Assembly: GCA_963755635.1 (NCBI GenBank)
Contig: CAVWKS010000019.1
Location: 124,001-188,000, forward strand
Source of the DNA: AC-32 sp963755635
GTDB taxonomy: Bacteria; Actinomycetota; Thermoleophilia; Gaiellales; Gaiellaceae
Direction of reading: 5' to 3'
DNA length: 64,000 nt
The notes below the pieces were generated by a model. It searched no databases, was not told where the DNA came from, and saw nothing but the letters and a program-made list of their open reading frames with translations. A program made the translations under genes and the position numbers. Of the stretch, positions 55,483-64,000 are shown piece by piece. Positions within the stretch are counted from its first letter, which is position 1. Each line of letters starts with the position of its first letter.

Positions 55483-57630
55483 ATGGCCGCCGTCGCCAGC
55501 CGCCGCCGCTTCCGGGTCCGAGGCGTCGTTCAGGGGGTGGGCTTCCGGCCCTTCGTCCACCGGCTCGCCCGGGACCACGGGCTGGGCGGGTTCGTGCTCA
55601 ACGACGGGGAGGGCGTCGTGGTCGAAGCCGAGGGCGACGAGGCTGCTCTCGCGGCCTTCGCGGAGGAGCTGCGAACGGAGGCACCGGGCCTCGCGCGCGT
55701 CGACTCGGTCACGGCCGAGCCGCTGGAGCCGGCCGGCGAGAGCTCGTTCCGGATCCTGGCGAGCGTCCCGACCGGCGCGACCGCGCTGATCCCGGCCGAC
55801 GCCGCCACGTGCGACGACTGCCTGCGCGAGCTGTTCGACCCCGCCGATCGCCGCTACCGCTACCCGTTCCTGAACTGCACGCAGTGCGGACCGCGCTTCA
55901 CGATCGTCCGCTCCTCGCCGTACGACCGCGCGCGGACGACGATGGCCGGTTTCGAGCTCTGCGCCGACTGCCGCCGCGAGTACGAGGACCCGGACGACCG
56001 CCGCTTCCACGCGGAGCCGACCTGCTGCCCGGCCTGCGGCCCGCGGCTGACGCCCTCGCTCGAGGAAGCGGAGGCCGTCCTCCGCGCCGGAGGGATCGTC
56101 GCCGTCAAGGGGATCGGCGGCTACCACCTGGCCTGCGATGCGACCGACGAGAACGCCGTCGCCCGGCTGCGCGCGCGCAAGCACCGCGAGGAGAAGCCGT
56201 TCGCCGTCCTGACCGCCGAGCCTGAGTTGCTGGCCGAGGTCTCGGAGGCCGAGCTCGAGCTGCTGCGCTCGCCGGCGCGGCCGATCGTCCTCGTGCGCCG
56301 CCGGCCCGGCGCCGCGCTCGCCGAGTCGATCGCGCCGGGAACGCCATGGCTCGGGTTGTTGCTCCCCTACTCGCCGCTCCACCACCTGCTCTGCGCCGAC
56401 CTCGGCCGGCCGCTCGTGCTCACGAGCGGCAACCGCTCGGACGAGCCGATCGCCTTCGAGGACGAGGACGCCCGCCGGCGGCTCGGCGCGATCGCCGACC
56501 TGTTCCTCTCGCACGACCGGCCGATCCACCGGCGCTGCGAGGACTCGGTCGTGCGGGCCGGCTTTCCGCTCCGCCGCTCGCGCGGCCACGTGCCCGCCGC
56601 GCTGCCGCTCCCAGACCGCGCGCCGCCGCTCGTCGCCGCCGGCGCCGAGCTGAAGAGCACCTTCTGCGTCGCGCGGGACGGCGAGGCCTTCCTCTCCGCG
56701 CACCTCGGCGACCTCGACTCGGAAGCTGCCTACCGCGCCTTCCGCGAGGACCTCGAGCTCTACCTCTCGATGCTGGGCGTCGAGCCCGAGCTGATCGCTC
56801 ACGACCTCCACCCGGAGTACCTCGCGACCAAATGGGCGCTCGAGCAGGATGCCGAGCTCACCGGCGTCCAGCACCACCACGCGCACGCGGCCGCCTGTCT
56901 CGCAGAGCACGGAGAGCGCGGCCCGGCGCTCGCGCTCGTCTTCGACGGGACCGGCTACGGGACGGACGGCACGCTCTGGGGCGGCGAGCTCCTGCGCTGC
57001 GACCTCGCCGGGTTCGAGCGGCTGGCGCACCTCGAGCCCGTGCCGCTGCCGGGCGGCGAGGCGGCGATCCGCGAGCCGTGGCGCACGGCCGCCGTCCACC
57101 TCGAGCGGGCCGGGCTGCCGGTGCCGTGGCCCGAGTGGGAACAGGTGCGCGAGAGCCTCAAGCTCGACCCGCCGCTCGCGTCGGGGATGGGCCGCCTCTT
57201 CGACGCGGTCGCGGCCGTCCTCGGCGTGCGCGAGAAGGTGACCTACGAGGGCCAGGCCGCCGTGGAGCTCGAGCAACTCGCCGGCGAAGCTCCCGCCGAC
57301 CCCTACGCGTGGACGTTCGGCGATCCAACCGAGCTAGTAACAGTCTGTTACTTGGAGGTTCGGGCCGGGCGACCGCGCGAGGAGGTCGCGGCCCGCTTCC
57401 ACGAGACGGTCGCGGCCGCGGCGGCGGAGGCCTGCGCCGAGGCCGGCGGGCCGCAGACGGTCGTCCTCTCCGGCGGCAGCTTCCAGAACCTGCGGCTGCT
57501 GAGCTCGACCCGCGCGCGGCTCGAGGCGCGGGGCTTCCGCGTCCTCTCCCACCGCCTGGTCCCCCCGAACGACGGCGGCATAAGCTACGGCCAGGCAGCA
57601 GTCGCAGCGAGGAGAGCAGCATGTGCCTAG
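55483..57630 (+). CDS. hypF: Carbamoyltransferase HypF
   Basis: 715 residues. Acylphosphatase domain (RVRGVVQGVGFRPFVHRLA), two zinc fingers (CDDCLREL...NCTQCGPRF and CADCRREY...CCPACGP), YrdC-like domain (GIVAVKGIGGYHLACDA) and a Kae1-like domain with HHHAHAAACLAEHG and VVLSGGSFQN. HypF makes the CN ligand precursor for the NiFe site. Residues near 620 (LVTVCYLE) are encoded by a 20-base palindromic sequence also found upstream of livG; the segment is shorter than I expect for the family. Confidence 0.92.
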   Translation: MAAVASRRRFRVRGVVQGVGFRPFVHRLARDHGLGGFVLNDGEGVVVEAEGDEAALAAFAEELRTEAPGLARVDSVTAEPLEPAGESSFRILASVPTGATALIPADAATCDDCLRELFDPADRRYRYPFLNCTQCGPRFTIVRSSPYDRARTTMAGFELCADCRREYEDPDDRRFHAEPTCCPACGPRLTPSLEEAEAVLRAGGIVAVKGIGGYHLACDATDENAVARLRARKHREEKPFAVLTAEPELLAEVSEAELELLRSPARPIVLVRRRPGAALAESIAPGTPWLGLLLPYSPLHHLLCADLGRPLVLTSGNRSDEPIAFEDEDARRRLGAIADLFLSHDRPIHRRCEDSVVRAGFPLRRSRGHVPAALPLPDRAPPLVAAGAELKSTFCVARDGEAFLSAHLGDLDSEAAYRAFREDLELYLSMLGVEPELIAHDLHPEYLATKWALEQDAELTGVQHHHAHAAACLAEHGERGPALALVFDGTGYGTDGTLWGGELLRCDLAGFERLAHLEPVPLPGGEAAIREPWRTAAVHLERAGLPVPWPEWEQVRESLKLDPPLASGMGRLFDAVAAVLGVREKVTYEGQAAVELEQLAGEAPADPYAWTFGDPTELVTVCYLEVRAGRPREEVAARFHETVAAAAAEACAEAGGPQTVVLSGGSFQNLRLLSSTRARLEARGFRVLSHRLVPPNDGGISYGQAAVAARRAACA
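57336..57355. repeat. Second copy of the palindrome, inside hypF
   Basis: AGTAACAG-T-CTGTTACT (57336-57352) plus TGG: 20 bases identical to 27701-27720. It is in frame and AT-richer than the surrounding coding sequence. Confidence 0.7.
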
Positions 57631-57890
57631 GCATCCCGGCCCAGATCGTCGAGCTCGTCGACGAAGAAGCAGGCATCGCGAAGGCCGAGATCTCGGGCGT
57701 CCGGCGGAACGTCTCGATCGCGCTCTGCCCCGAGGCCGAGGTGGACGACTGGGTGCTGGTGCACGTCGGCTTCGCCCTCTCGCGGATCGACGAGGAACAG
57801 GCCCGCGAGACGCTGGAGCTGCTCGAGCAGATGGGCGAGGCCTACGAGCAGGAGGTCCGCGAGATCAGGGCGAGCGCGGCGGCGACATGA
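57621..57890 (+). CDS. hypC: Hydrogenase assembly chaperone HypC
   Basis: 89 residues starting MCLGIPAQIVEL, with the essential N-terminal Cys2, and VGFALSRIDEEQARETLELLEQMG, typical of HypC/HybG. It carries the Fe(CN)2CO intermediate with HypD and then binds the large subunit. Overlaps the end of hypF by 10 bases and the next gene by ATGA. Confidence 0.95.
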   Translation: MCLGIPAQIVELVDEEAGIAKAEISGVRRNVSIALCPEAEVDDWVLVHVGFALSRIDEEQARETLELLEQMGEAYEQEVREIRASAAAT

Positions 57891-58084
57891 GCCTCGAGCC
57901 CGAGCACTGCGTGACCTGCTCAGACGAGGCCGTCCCGGCCCGCGTGATCGACATCGACAGCCCGAACGCCACCGTCGAGATCGACGGGAAGCGCGAGCGC
58001 GTCGGGATCGAGCTGGTCGAGCCCGTCGAGCCCGGCGACACGCTCCTCTGCCACGCGGGCATCGCGCTGGAGAAGCTCGCGTGA
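57887..58084 (+). CDS. HypC/HupF-like second chaperone
   Basis: 65 residues: HCVTCSDEAVPARVIDIDSPNATVEIDG, then GIELVEPVEPGDTLLCHAGIALEKL. It has the HypC beta-barrel pattern and the C-terminal GIAL motif, but its N-terminus is MSLEPEHCVTC instead of MCxG, so the usual Cys2 is missing. Such HupF-like paralogues accompany hypC in some actinobacterial loci. Overlaps hypC by ATGA and hypD by GTGA. Confidence 0.8.
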   Translation: MSLEPEHCVTCSDEAVPARVIDIDSPNATVEIDGKRERVGIELVEPVEPGDTLLCHAGIALEKLA

Positions 58085-59187
58085 AATACATCGACGAGTT
58101 CCGCGACGGCGAGCTGGCCCAGAAGCTGGCACACGAGATCGAGGCGCTGGCCGAGCCCGGCCGCGTGGTCAAGCTGATGGAGGTCTGCGGCGGCCACACG
58201 CACGCGATCTACAAGCACGGCGTCGAGCAGCTCGTCCCGGACGAGGTCGACTTCGTCCACGGCCCGGGCTGCCCCGTCTGCGTGATCCCGATGGGCCGCG
58301 TCGACGACGCGATCGCGCTGGCCGAGCGGCCCGAGGTCACGTTCACCACCTTCGGCGACATGATGCGCGTGCCCGGCGGCCGCGGCTCGCTGCTCGAGGC
58401 GAAGGCCCGCGGCGCCGACGTGCGGATGGTCTACTCGCCGCTCGACGCGCTCGAGCTCGCGCGGCAGAACCCCGACCGCGAGGTCGTCTTCTTCGCGATC
58501 GGGTTCGAGACGACCGCGCCGGCGACCGCGCTCACGCTCCTGCGAGCCCGCGCCGAGGGCGTGCGCAACTTCTCCGCCTTCTGCAACCACGTCACGATCG
58601 GCCCGCCGCTGCGCGCGATCCTCGACTCGCCGGGCCTGCAGCTCGACGCGTTCATCGCGCCCGGCCACGTCTCGACCGTGATCGGGACGCGCCCGTACGA
58701 CTTCATCGTCGAGGAGTACGGCCGGCCCGTGGTCGTGACCGCGTTCGAGCCGCTCGACATCCTCCAGGCCGTCGTGATGCTCCTGCGCCAGCTCCGCGAT
58801 GGGCGCTGCGAGGTCGAGAACCAGTACACGCGGGTCGTGCGGCGCGACGGCAACCCGCGCGCCCTCGCCGCGCTCGAGGAGACGATGGAGCTGCGCGACA
58901 CCTTCGAGTGGCGCGGGCTCGGCTGGATCGAGGAGAGCGCTCTCCGCCTCCGCCCCGAGTTCGCCGACTGGGACGCGGAGGCGCGCTTCGAGCTTCCCGG
59001 CGACCGCGTCGATGACCCGAAGGCCTGCCAGTGCGGCGAGGTCCTGATCGGCGCGATCAAGCCGTGGGAGTGCAAGGTCTTCGGGACCGCCTGCACGCCC
59101 GAGCGGCCGATCGGCACCTGCATGGTCTCGAGTGAAGGCGCCTGCGCGGCCTACTACAACTACGGGCGCCTCACGGTTCCCGCTTGA
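58081..59187 (+). CDS. hypD: Hydrogenase maturation protein HypD
   Basis: 368 residues. HypD motifs: MEVCGGHTHAIYKHG, GPGCPVCVIP, FFAIGFETTAPATA, FIAPGHVSTVIG, and the C-terminal cluster cysteines QCGEVLIGAIKPWECKVFG and GTACTPERPIGTCMVSSEGACAAYY. HypD holds a [4Fe-4S] cluster and assembles Fe(CN)2CO with HypC and HypE. GTG start. Confidence 0.96.
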   Translation: MKYIDEFRDGELAQKLAHEIEALAEPGRVVKLMEVCGGHTHAIYKHGVEQLVPDEVDFVHGPGCPVCVIPMGRVDDAIALAERPEVTFTTFGDMMRVPGGRGSLLEAKARGADVRMVYSPLDALELARQNPDREVVFFAIGFETTAPATALTLLRARAEGVRNFSAFCNHVTIGPPLRAILDSPGLQLDAFIAPGHVSTVIGTRPYDFIVEEYGRPVVVTAFEPLDILQAVVMLLRQLRDGRCEVENQYTRVVRRDGNPRALAALEETMELRDTFEWRGLGWIEESALRLRPEFADWDAEARFELPGDRVDDPKACQCGEVLIGAIKPWECKVFGTACTPERPIGTCMVSSEGACAAYYNYGRLTVPA

Positions 59188-60208
59188 GGCCGCGGCTCAA
59201 GGACGAGCTGATCACGCTCGCCCACGGCGCCGGTGGCAAGGCGACACGGGCGCTCGTCGAGCAGCTCTTCGTCGAGGAGCTGTCGAACCCGCTGCTCGAT
59301 CCGCTCGGCGACTCGGCGCTGCTCGAGCTGAACGGCTCGCGGCTCGCGTTCACGACCGACTCCTACGTCGTCAAGCCGATCGTCTTCCCGGGCGGAGACA
59401 TTTGCGAGCTGGCCGTGAACGGGACCGTGAACGACCTCGCGGTCGCGGGCGCGCAGCCGCTCGCGCTCTCGGCCGGCTTCGTGATCGAGGAGGGCTTCGA
59501 GGTCGCGCGGCTCCGGGAGCTCGCCGCCTCGATGGCCCGCGCGGCGCGAGCGGGCGGGCGTGCCGGTGGCGACCGGCGACACGAAGGTGGTCGAGCGCGG
59601 GAAGGCCGACGGCCTCTACGTGACCACTGCGGGGCTCGGCGTCGTGCCGGCCGGCGTCGAGCTCGGCGCGAGCCGGGTCCGAGAGGGCGACCGCGTGCTC
59701 GTCTCCGGGACTCTGGGCGACCACGGGATGGCGGTGATGATCGCCCGCGGCGAGCTGCAGCTCGAGGTCGAGCTGGAGAGCGACACCGCCCCGGTCCACG
59801 AGCTGACGGCCTCGCTGCTCGAGCTCGGCGGCGACGTGCGCTGGCTGCGCGACCCGACCCGCGGCGGGCTGGCGACCGCGCTGAACGAGCTCGCGCAGGA
59901 GTGCGGGCTCGCGGTCGCGCTGGACGAGGCGAGCCTCCCGCTGCGCCCGGCCGTGGTCGGCGCCTGCGAGATCCTCGGCATCGACCCGCTCTACGTCGCG
60001 AACGAGGGCAAGCTCGTCGCCGTGGTCGCGCCCGAAGTCGGCCGAGGACGCGCTCGCGCGGTTGCGCGCCCACGAGCTCGGCGCGGAGGCGGCGCTCGTC
60101 GGCGAGATCCGGCCCGAGCCCGCAGGCCTCGTCGTGCTCGACACCGCTTTCGGCGGCGGCCGCATCGTCGACATGCTGGTCGGCGACCCGCTCCCGCGGA
60201 TCTGTTAG
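59184..60208 (+). pseudogene. hypE: hypE, with two apparent frameshifts
   Basis: Begins TTG in a TTGA overlap with hypD: LKDELITLAHGAGGKATRALVEQ is the HypE start. At 59552-59562 the tract GCGGGCGGGCG shifts reading; the next frame gives VPVATGDTKVVERGKADGLYV and RDPTRGGLATALNELA. Near 60034-60042 one extra G shifts it again; the last frame gives ALVGEIRPEPAGLVVLDT and the essential C-terminal PRIC. Undoing a 4-base and a 1-base insertion yields 339 residues, the usual length. HypE dehydrates the thiocarbamate to cyanide at that Cys. Sequence error or recent inactivation. Confidence 0.85.
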
Positions 60209-60217
60209 GCCCCCCGC

Positions 60218-60967
60218 CTACTTGAGGGTCTTCAGGTACGCGACCAGCGCGTTCAGGTCCTGCTGCGAGAGGATCCCGCCCCAGTGCGGCATGCTCACGA
60301 TCGGCGCGCGGCCGATCACGCTGCCGCTGCGAATGATGTCCTTGATCGCCTTGTCCGTGGGGAAGTCGTGCCGAAAGCCGCCGCCCGAGAGCGGCGGGAT
60401 CGCCTTGTCCGGCGAGAGCGGATTCGGCACGCCGCCGAGCCCGTTCGGGCCGTGGCAGTTGATGCAGCCGTCGCGCACGTAGAGCACGGCGCCGGCCGTC
60501 GCGGGCCCCTGGCCCGTCGGCACCTCGGGCGGCGTCGCCGTCGGCACGCTCGGCAGGCCCGCGCGGATGTACGCGACCAGCTCCGAGACCTGGCGCTTCG
60601 AGATGACCGCGCCCCAGACCGGCATGTACGGCTTCGTCGGGTTGGCGGACTCGCCGAGCCCGTGGTTGATGATGTGCGTCATCTGCGCGACCGTCAGCGT
60701 GCTGCCGGCGGACGTCAGGGCCGGGACGAAGGGCGAGACGCCGCCGGTCCCGCTCAGGCCGTGGCACTGCGCGCAGGCGAACTGCACGAACGCGTGCGCG
60801 CCCGCGGCGACCTTGGGATCGACGGCCGCCGAGGCCGAGGAGGTCGTCGTAGTGCTACTGCCGCCTTTCAGCGTGTAGTGGCCGGCGGCCCAGCCGACCA
60901 GCGCCGCGACTGCGACGAGGAGGACGATCACGATCCCCGCGACCAGCGCGAGGCGGTCCTTACGCAC
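60218..60967 (-). CDS. Membrane-anchored diheme cytochrome c
   Basis: About 249 residues from GTG 60967. One N-terminal membrane helix, a Thr/Ser linker, then two class I cytochrome c domains with CAQCH (about 70) and CINCH (about 165), and Met ligands probably in PYMPVWG and SMPHWGG. Electron carrier on the outer face of the membrane. It converges with hypE and overlaps the GntR gene end by 8 bases. The partner oxidase is not in the window. Confidence 0.88.
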   Translation of the reverse strand: MRKDRLALVAGIVIVLLVAVAALVGWAAGHYTLKGGSSTTTTSSASAAVDPKVAAGAHAFVQFACAQCHGLSGTGGVSPFVPALTSAGSTLTVAQMTHIINHGLGESANPTKPYMPVWGAVISKRQVSELVAYIRAGLPSVPTATPPEVPTGQGPATAGAVLYVRDGCINCHGPNGLGGVPNPLSPDKAIPPLSGGGFRHDFPTDKAIKDIIRSGSVIGRAPIVSMPHWGGILSQQDLNALVAYLKTLK

Positions 60968-61757
60968 GGCCCAACTCTCTCGCACCGGCCGGACGGCCGC
61001 AACCCTCCTTGCACCAGGCGATCAGGCGCCGAGCGCGCGCGGCTCGCCCGGCTTGGGCGCCGCGATGCTCGAGGATCACCTCGAGCAGCCGGCCCGAGTG
61101 GAGCACGTGCTCGTGCGCCAGCGCCCGCGCGCCGTCCGCGCTGCGGGCCTCGATCGCGTCCTTGATCGCCAGGTGCTGCCGGACGTTCTGCCAGTAGAGG
61201 TCGTCGATCTCCGGGCCGCCCGGGCTCCAGCGGCTGAGGAACGTGCGGCGCGCGCTCTTCGCGATCCGCTCGACGAGCGGGACGTCGGCCGCCTCGTAGA
61301 TCACGTCGTGGAAGCGGTAGTTGGCCTGGACCCAGTCGGCGGTCAACCGCGTTCGCTCCGCCTCGTCCCGGCTCCGGTCGAGCAGCTGGTCGGTCAGCTC
61401 GGCGAAGCGCTCACCGGCTTCGGCGAGGGCCGCAAGCCCTTCCCGCGTGATCCGCGGCGTCGCGAGCCCGGTCACGAGCGCCTCCAGCTCGGCGCGGACG
61501 AGGAACGCCTGCCGCAGCTCCTCGCGCGAGATCATCCGTACGCGCACGCCGCGGTTGGGGACGAACGAGACCAGGCCGGTGGCCGCCAGGCGCCGCAGCG
61601 CCTCGCGCACCGGCGTCCTGCTCACCGCGAAGCGATCGGAGAGCTGCTCCTGGCGCAGGACGGTTCCGGGCGCCAGCTCGCCCGAGATGATCGCGTCCTG
61701 GAGCGCGAGCGCGATCTCGTCGGCCTTGGTGCCGCCTAGCTCCTCGTCCGGGATCAG
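60960..61757 (-). CDS. GntR-family (FadR/FCD) transcription regulator
   Basis: About 265 residues. N-terminal winged helix with ALQDAIISGELAPGTVLRQEQL and VSRTPVREALRRLAATGLV, then an FCD-type helical effector domain with metal-ligand histidines (NYRFHDVIYEAA, AHEHVLHSG). No ATG, GTG or TTG precedes the domain; CTG 61757, overlapping the aceA stop as CTGA, is the best start. Its place behind aceB-aceA suggests it regulates the glyoxylate shunt. Confidence 0.85.
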   Translation of the reverse strand: MIPDEELGGTKADEIALALQDAIISGELAPGTVLRQEQLSDRFAVSRTPVREALRRLAATGLVSFVPNRGVRVRMISREELRQAFLVRAELEALVTGLATPRITREGLAALAEAGERFAELTDQLLDRSRDEAERTRLTADWVQANYRFHDVIYEAADVPLVERIAKSARRTFLSRWSPGGPEIDDLYWQNVRQHLAIKDAIEARSADGARALAHEHVLHSGRLLEVILEHRGAQAGRAARARRLIAWCKEGCGRPAGARELGRA

Positions 61758-63001
61758 CTCCGAAATTGCGCGGCCTCCGTCGAGCCCTCGAGCGCGAGCG
61801 TCGAGCTCTCGCCGAGCGTCTGCATCACCGCGTCGAAGTAGCCCGCTCCGGCCTCGCGCTGGTGGCGCGTGGCGCTGTAGCCGTGCTCCTCGAGCGCGAA
61901 CTCCTCGTCCTGCAGCCGCACGTAGGCGCTCATCCCCTCTCGCGCATACCCGTGCGCCAGCTCGAACATGGCCGCGTTGAGCGAGTGGAAGCCGGCCAGC
62001 GTCACGAACTGGAAGCGGTAGCCGAGCCCGGCGAGCTCCTCCTGGAAGCCCGCGATGGCGGCGTCGTCGAGATGGGCGCGCCAGTTGAACGACGGCGAGC
62101 AGTTGTAGGCGAGCAGCTTGCCCGGGAACTCCGCGTGGATCGCCTGCGCGAACTCGCGCGCCTCGCCCATGTCGGGCGTCGCCGTCTCGAACCAGACGAG
62201 GTCCGCATAGGGTGCCGCCGCCAGGCCGCGGGCGATCGTGGGCTCGAGGCCGGGACGAACACGGAAGAAGCCGTCGCCGGTGCGCTCGCCGGTCAGGAAC
62301 TCTTCGTCCGCCGGGTCGGCGTCGCCGGTGATCAGCGTGGCGCTGAGCGCGTCCGTGCGCGCGACCAGCACGGTCGGGACACCGCAGACGTCCGCGGCGA
62401 GCCGCGCCGCGTTCAGCATCTTCAGGTACTGGCTCGTCGGGATCAGCACCTTCCCGCCGAGGTGGCCGCACTTCTTCGCCGAGGAGAGCTGGTCCTCGAA
62501 GTGGACGCCCGCGGCGCCCGCCTCGATGAACCCCTTCATCACTTCGAATGCGTTGAGAGGGCCGCCGAAGCCGGCCTCCGCGTCCGCGACGATCGGCGCG
62601 AGCCAGTGGGTGCTCGTGTCGCCCTCGGCCGCGTGGATCTGGTCGGCGCGGAGCAGCGCGTTGTTCAGGCGGCGAACGAGCGCCGGGCCGCTGTTGGACG
62701 GGTAGAGGCTCTGGTCGGGATAGGTGTGCCCGGCGAGGTTGCCGTCGGCCGCGACCTGCCAGCCGCTCAGGTAGATCGCCTTCAGGCCCGCCTTGACCAT
62801 CTGCACGGCCTGGCCGCCCGTGAGCGCGCCGAGCGTCGGCACGTACTCCTCCGTCTGCAGGAGCTCCCAGAGGCGCTCCGCGCCCAGCTGCGCGAGCGTG
62901 TGCTCGACATGGACCGTGCCCCGCAGGCGCTCCACGTCCTCGGCACTGTAGGGCCGCTCGATTCCTTCCCACCGGCCGTTGTGCTTGCCGTTACTGCTCA
63001 T
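61754..63001 (-). CDS. aceA: Isocitrate lyase
   Basis: 415 residues. Catalytic loop SSAKKCGHLGGKVLIPT with active-site Cys about 178, GWQVAADGNLAGHTYPDQSLYPSNSGP near residue 85 (in parts), and NCSPSFNW. Cleaves isocitrate to glyoxylate and succinate. It overlaps the end of aceB by 11 bases, forming an aceB-aceA-gntR operon for growth on acetate or fatty acids. Confidence 0.96.
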   Translation of the reverse strand: MSSNGKHNGRWEGIERPYSAEDVERLRGTVHVEHTLAQLGAERLWELLQTEEYVPTLGALTGGQAVQMVKAGLKAIYLSGWQVAADGNLAGHTYPDQSLYPSNSGPALVRRLNNALLRADQIHAAEGDTSTHWLAPIVADAEAGFGGPLNAFEVMKGFIEAGAAGVHFEDQLSSAKKCGHLGGKVLIPTSQYLKMLNAARLAADVCGVPTVLVARTDALSATLITGDADPADEEFLTGERTGDGFFRVRPGLEPTIARGLAAAPYADLVWFETATPDMGEAREFAQAIHAEFPGKLLAYNCSPSFNWRAHLDDAAIAGFQEELAGLGYRFQFVTLAGFHSLNAAMFELAHGYAREGMSAYVRLQDEEFALEEHGYSATRHQREAGAGYFDAVMQTLGESSTLALEGSTEAAQFRS

Positions 63002-64000
63002 AGCCGCTCCTTTCGATGTACCCGTAGGCCGGCAGGGTCAGGAACTCGACGAACTCGTCGCCGAGCGCCACCTGCTCGAAGATCTCCCGCGCCTCCTCGG
63101 CGCGGCTCTTGCCGTACACCTCGTCGCCGAACTCGGCCCGCAGCCGCTCCAGCTCCTCGTCGATCACGGTGCGCACCTGCTCGCGCTCGAAGTGCCCGTG
63201 GCGCACCCACTGCCAGACCTGCGAGCGCGCGATCTCGGCGGTGGCCGCGTCCTCCATCAGGTTGAAGATGGCCACGGCTCCGGTGCCGCGCAGCCAGGCG
63301 GAGAGGTACTGGATGCCGACGCTGACGTCGTTGCGCAGCCCCTCCTCGGTGATCTCGCCCGGGGTCGAGGCGACGTCGAGCAAGTCGTGCCGCGGACACC
63401 GAGACCTCCGGCCGCTGCCGGTCGAGCTGGTTCGGCCGCTCGCCGAGCACGCGGTCGAGCTCCTCCCGCGCGACGGGCACGAGGTCCGGATGCGCGACCC
63501 AGGTGCCGTCGAAGCCGTCGCCGGCCTCGCGCTGCTTGTCGTCACGCACCTTCGCCAGCGCGCGCTCGTTCAGCTCGGCGTCCTTGCGGCTCGGGATGAA
63601 AGCCGCCATGCCGCCCATCGCATGAGCGCCGCGCCGGTGGCAAGTCTTGACGAGCAGCTCGGTGTAGGCGCGCATGAAGGGCGCCGTCATGGTCACGCTG
63701 TTCCGGTCGGGGAGGACGAACTCCGGCCGGTCGCGGAACTTCTTGATCACGCTGAACATGTAGTCCCAGCGGCCCGCGTTCAGCCCGGCGGAGTGCTCGC
63801 GCAGCTCCCAGAGGATCTCGTCCATCTCGAACGCTGCGAGCACCGTCTCGATCAGCACCGTCGCCCTGATCGACCCGCGCGGCAGGCCGAGCGCCTCCTC
63901 GGCGTGGACGAAGACGTCGTTCCAGAGCCGTGCCTCGAGATGGCTCTCGAGCTTCGGCAGGTACAGGTAGGGCCCGCTGCCGCGCTCGAGCAGGCGCTCG
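62991..64000 (-). pseudogene. aceB: Malate synthase A, frameshifted, partial at window edge
   Basis: The N-terminus lies beyond 64000. Visible: VFVHAEEALGLPRGSIRATVLIET, LNAGRWDYMFSVIKKF and FIPSRKDAELNE, all typical of malate synthase A. Near 63388-63395 an extra base shifts reading after RPEVSVSAA; the next frame continues LLDVASTPGEITEEGLRNDVSVG and ends AYGYIERSGYEQ. The enzyme condenses glyoxylate with acetyl-CoA. Either a base-call error or a broken gene; an intact shunt is more likely since aceA is perfect. Confidence 0.85.

Overview
The window comes from a very GC-rich bacterium whose genes abut or overlap by GTGA, ATGA or TTGA junctions. The gene content (HrcA-DnaJ chain, PPOX/F420-type flavoprotein, LysA, glyoxylate shunt, group 3b-like [NiFe] hydrogenase) fits an actinobacterium. 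Thermoleophilia/Gaiellales is my best guess, from gene content only. No rRNA, tRNA, CRISPR or prophage is visible. Nearly every base is coding, and no gene-free stretch exceeds 300 bases.

Layout. 1-16.3 kb is a minus-strand housekeeping chain: leuS, comEA, comEC, holA, then (after plus-strand rpsT) murJ, a GNAT enzyme, lepA, hemW, hrcA, dnaJ, prmA, mtaB, a HIT protein, yqeY, a nucleotidyltransferase, phoH, ybeY and a DgkA-PAP2 fusion. 16.5-23.1 kb holds leuS with an attenuator-like leader, a cupin gene joined to lysA, a secreted phosphoesterase and an EamA transporter. 23.1-27.7 kb is a complete branched-chain amino-acid type ABC operon (livG-F-H-M-K), followed by a DUF255 thioredoxin-like protein. 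29.6-35.4 kb has two class III cyclase-like genes with a duplicated promoter, two tandem GNAT genes and a PLP decarboxylase. 35.4-41.5 kb contains an HMG-CoA lyase-type enzyme, a PPOX protein, a serine hydrolase, a divergent NiaP-like transporter/NrtR-like regulator pair, small peptides and a sulfite-oxidase-type molybdoenzyme. 41.7-47.6 kb is an electron-transfer module (ferredoxin, NuoF-like, ferric-reductase-like membrane protein, ApbE) next to a two-component system. 48.2-50.1 kb is an aldehyde dehydrogenase with its DUF779 partner.

50.2-60.2 kb is a hydrogenase island. One divergent arm encodes beta subunit, a cyclic-nucleotide-binding protein, flavin subunit, small subunit, large subunit, maturation protease and a zinc-less HypA. 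The other encodes hypF, hypC, a second HypC-like protein, hypD and hypE. The products predict a cytosolic NAD(P)-coupled [NiFe] hydrogenase, probably for trace H2 or redox balance. 60.2-64 kb holds a diheme cytochrome c, a GntR regulator and the glyoxylate-shunt genes aceA and aceB.

Two window-wide patterns stand out. Many genes have a TAnnnT box, often TAGGCT, ending 6-9 bases before the start codon, which predicts leaderless mRNAs. Four apparent +1 frameshifts lie in the right third (histidine kinase, hypE twice, aceB). Two of them sit in the identical tract GCGGGCGGGCG, so either slippage or assembly error must be considered.
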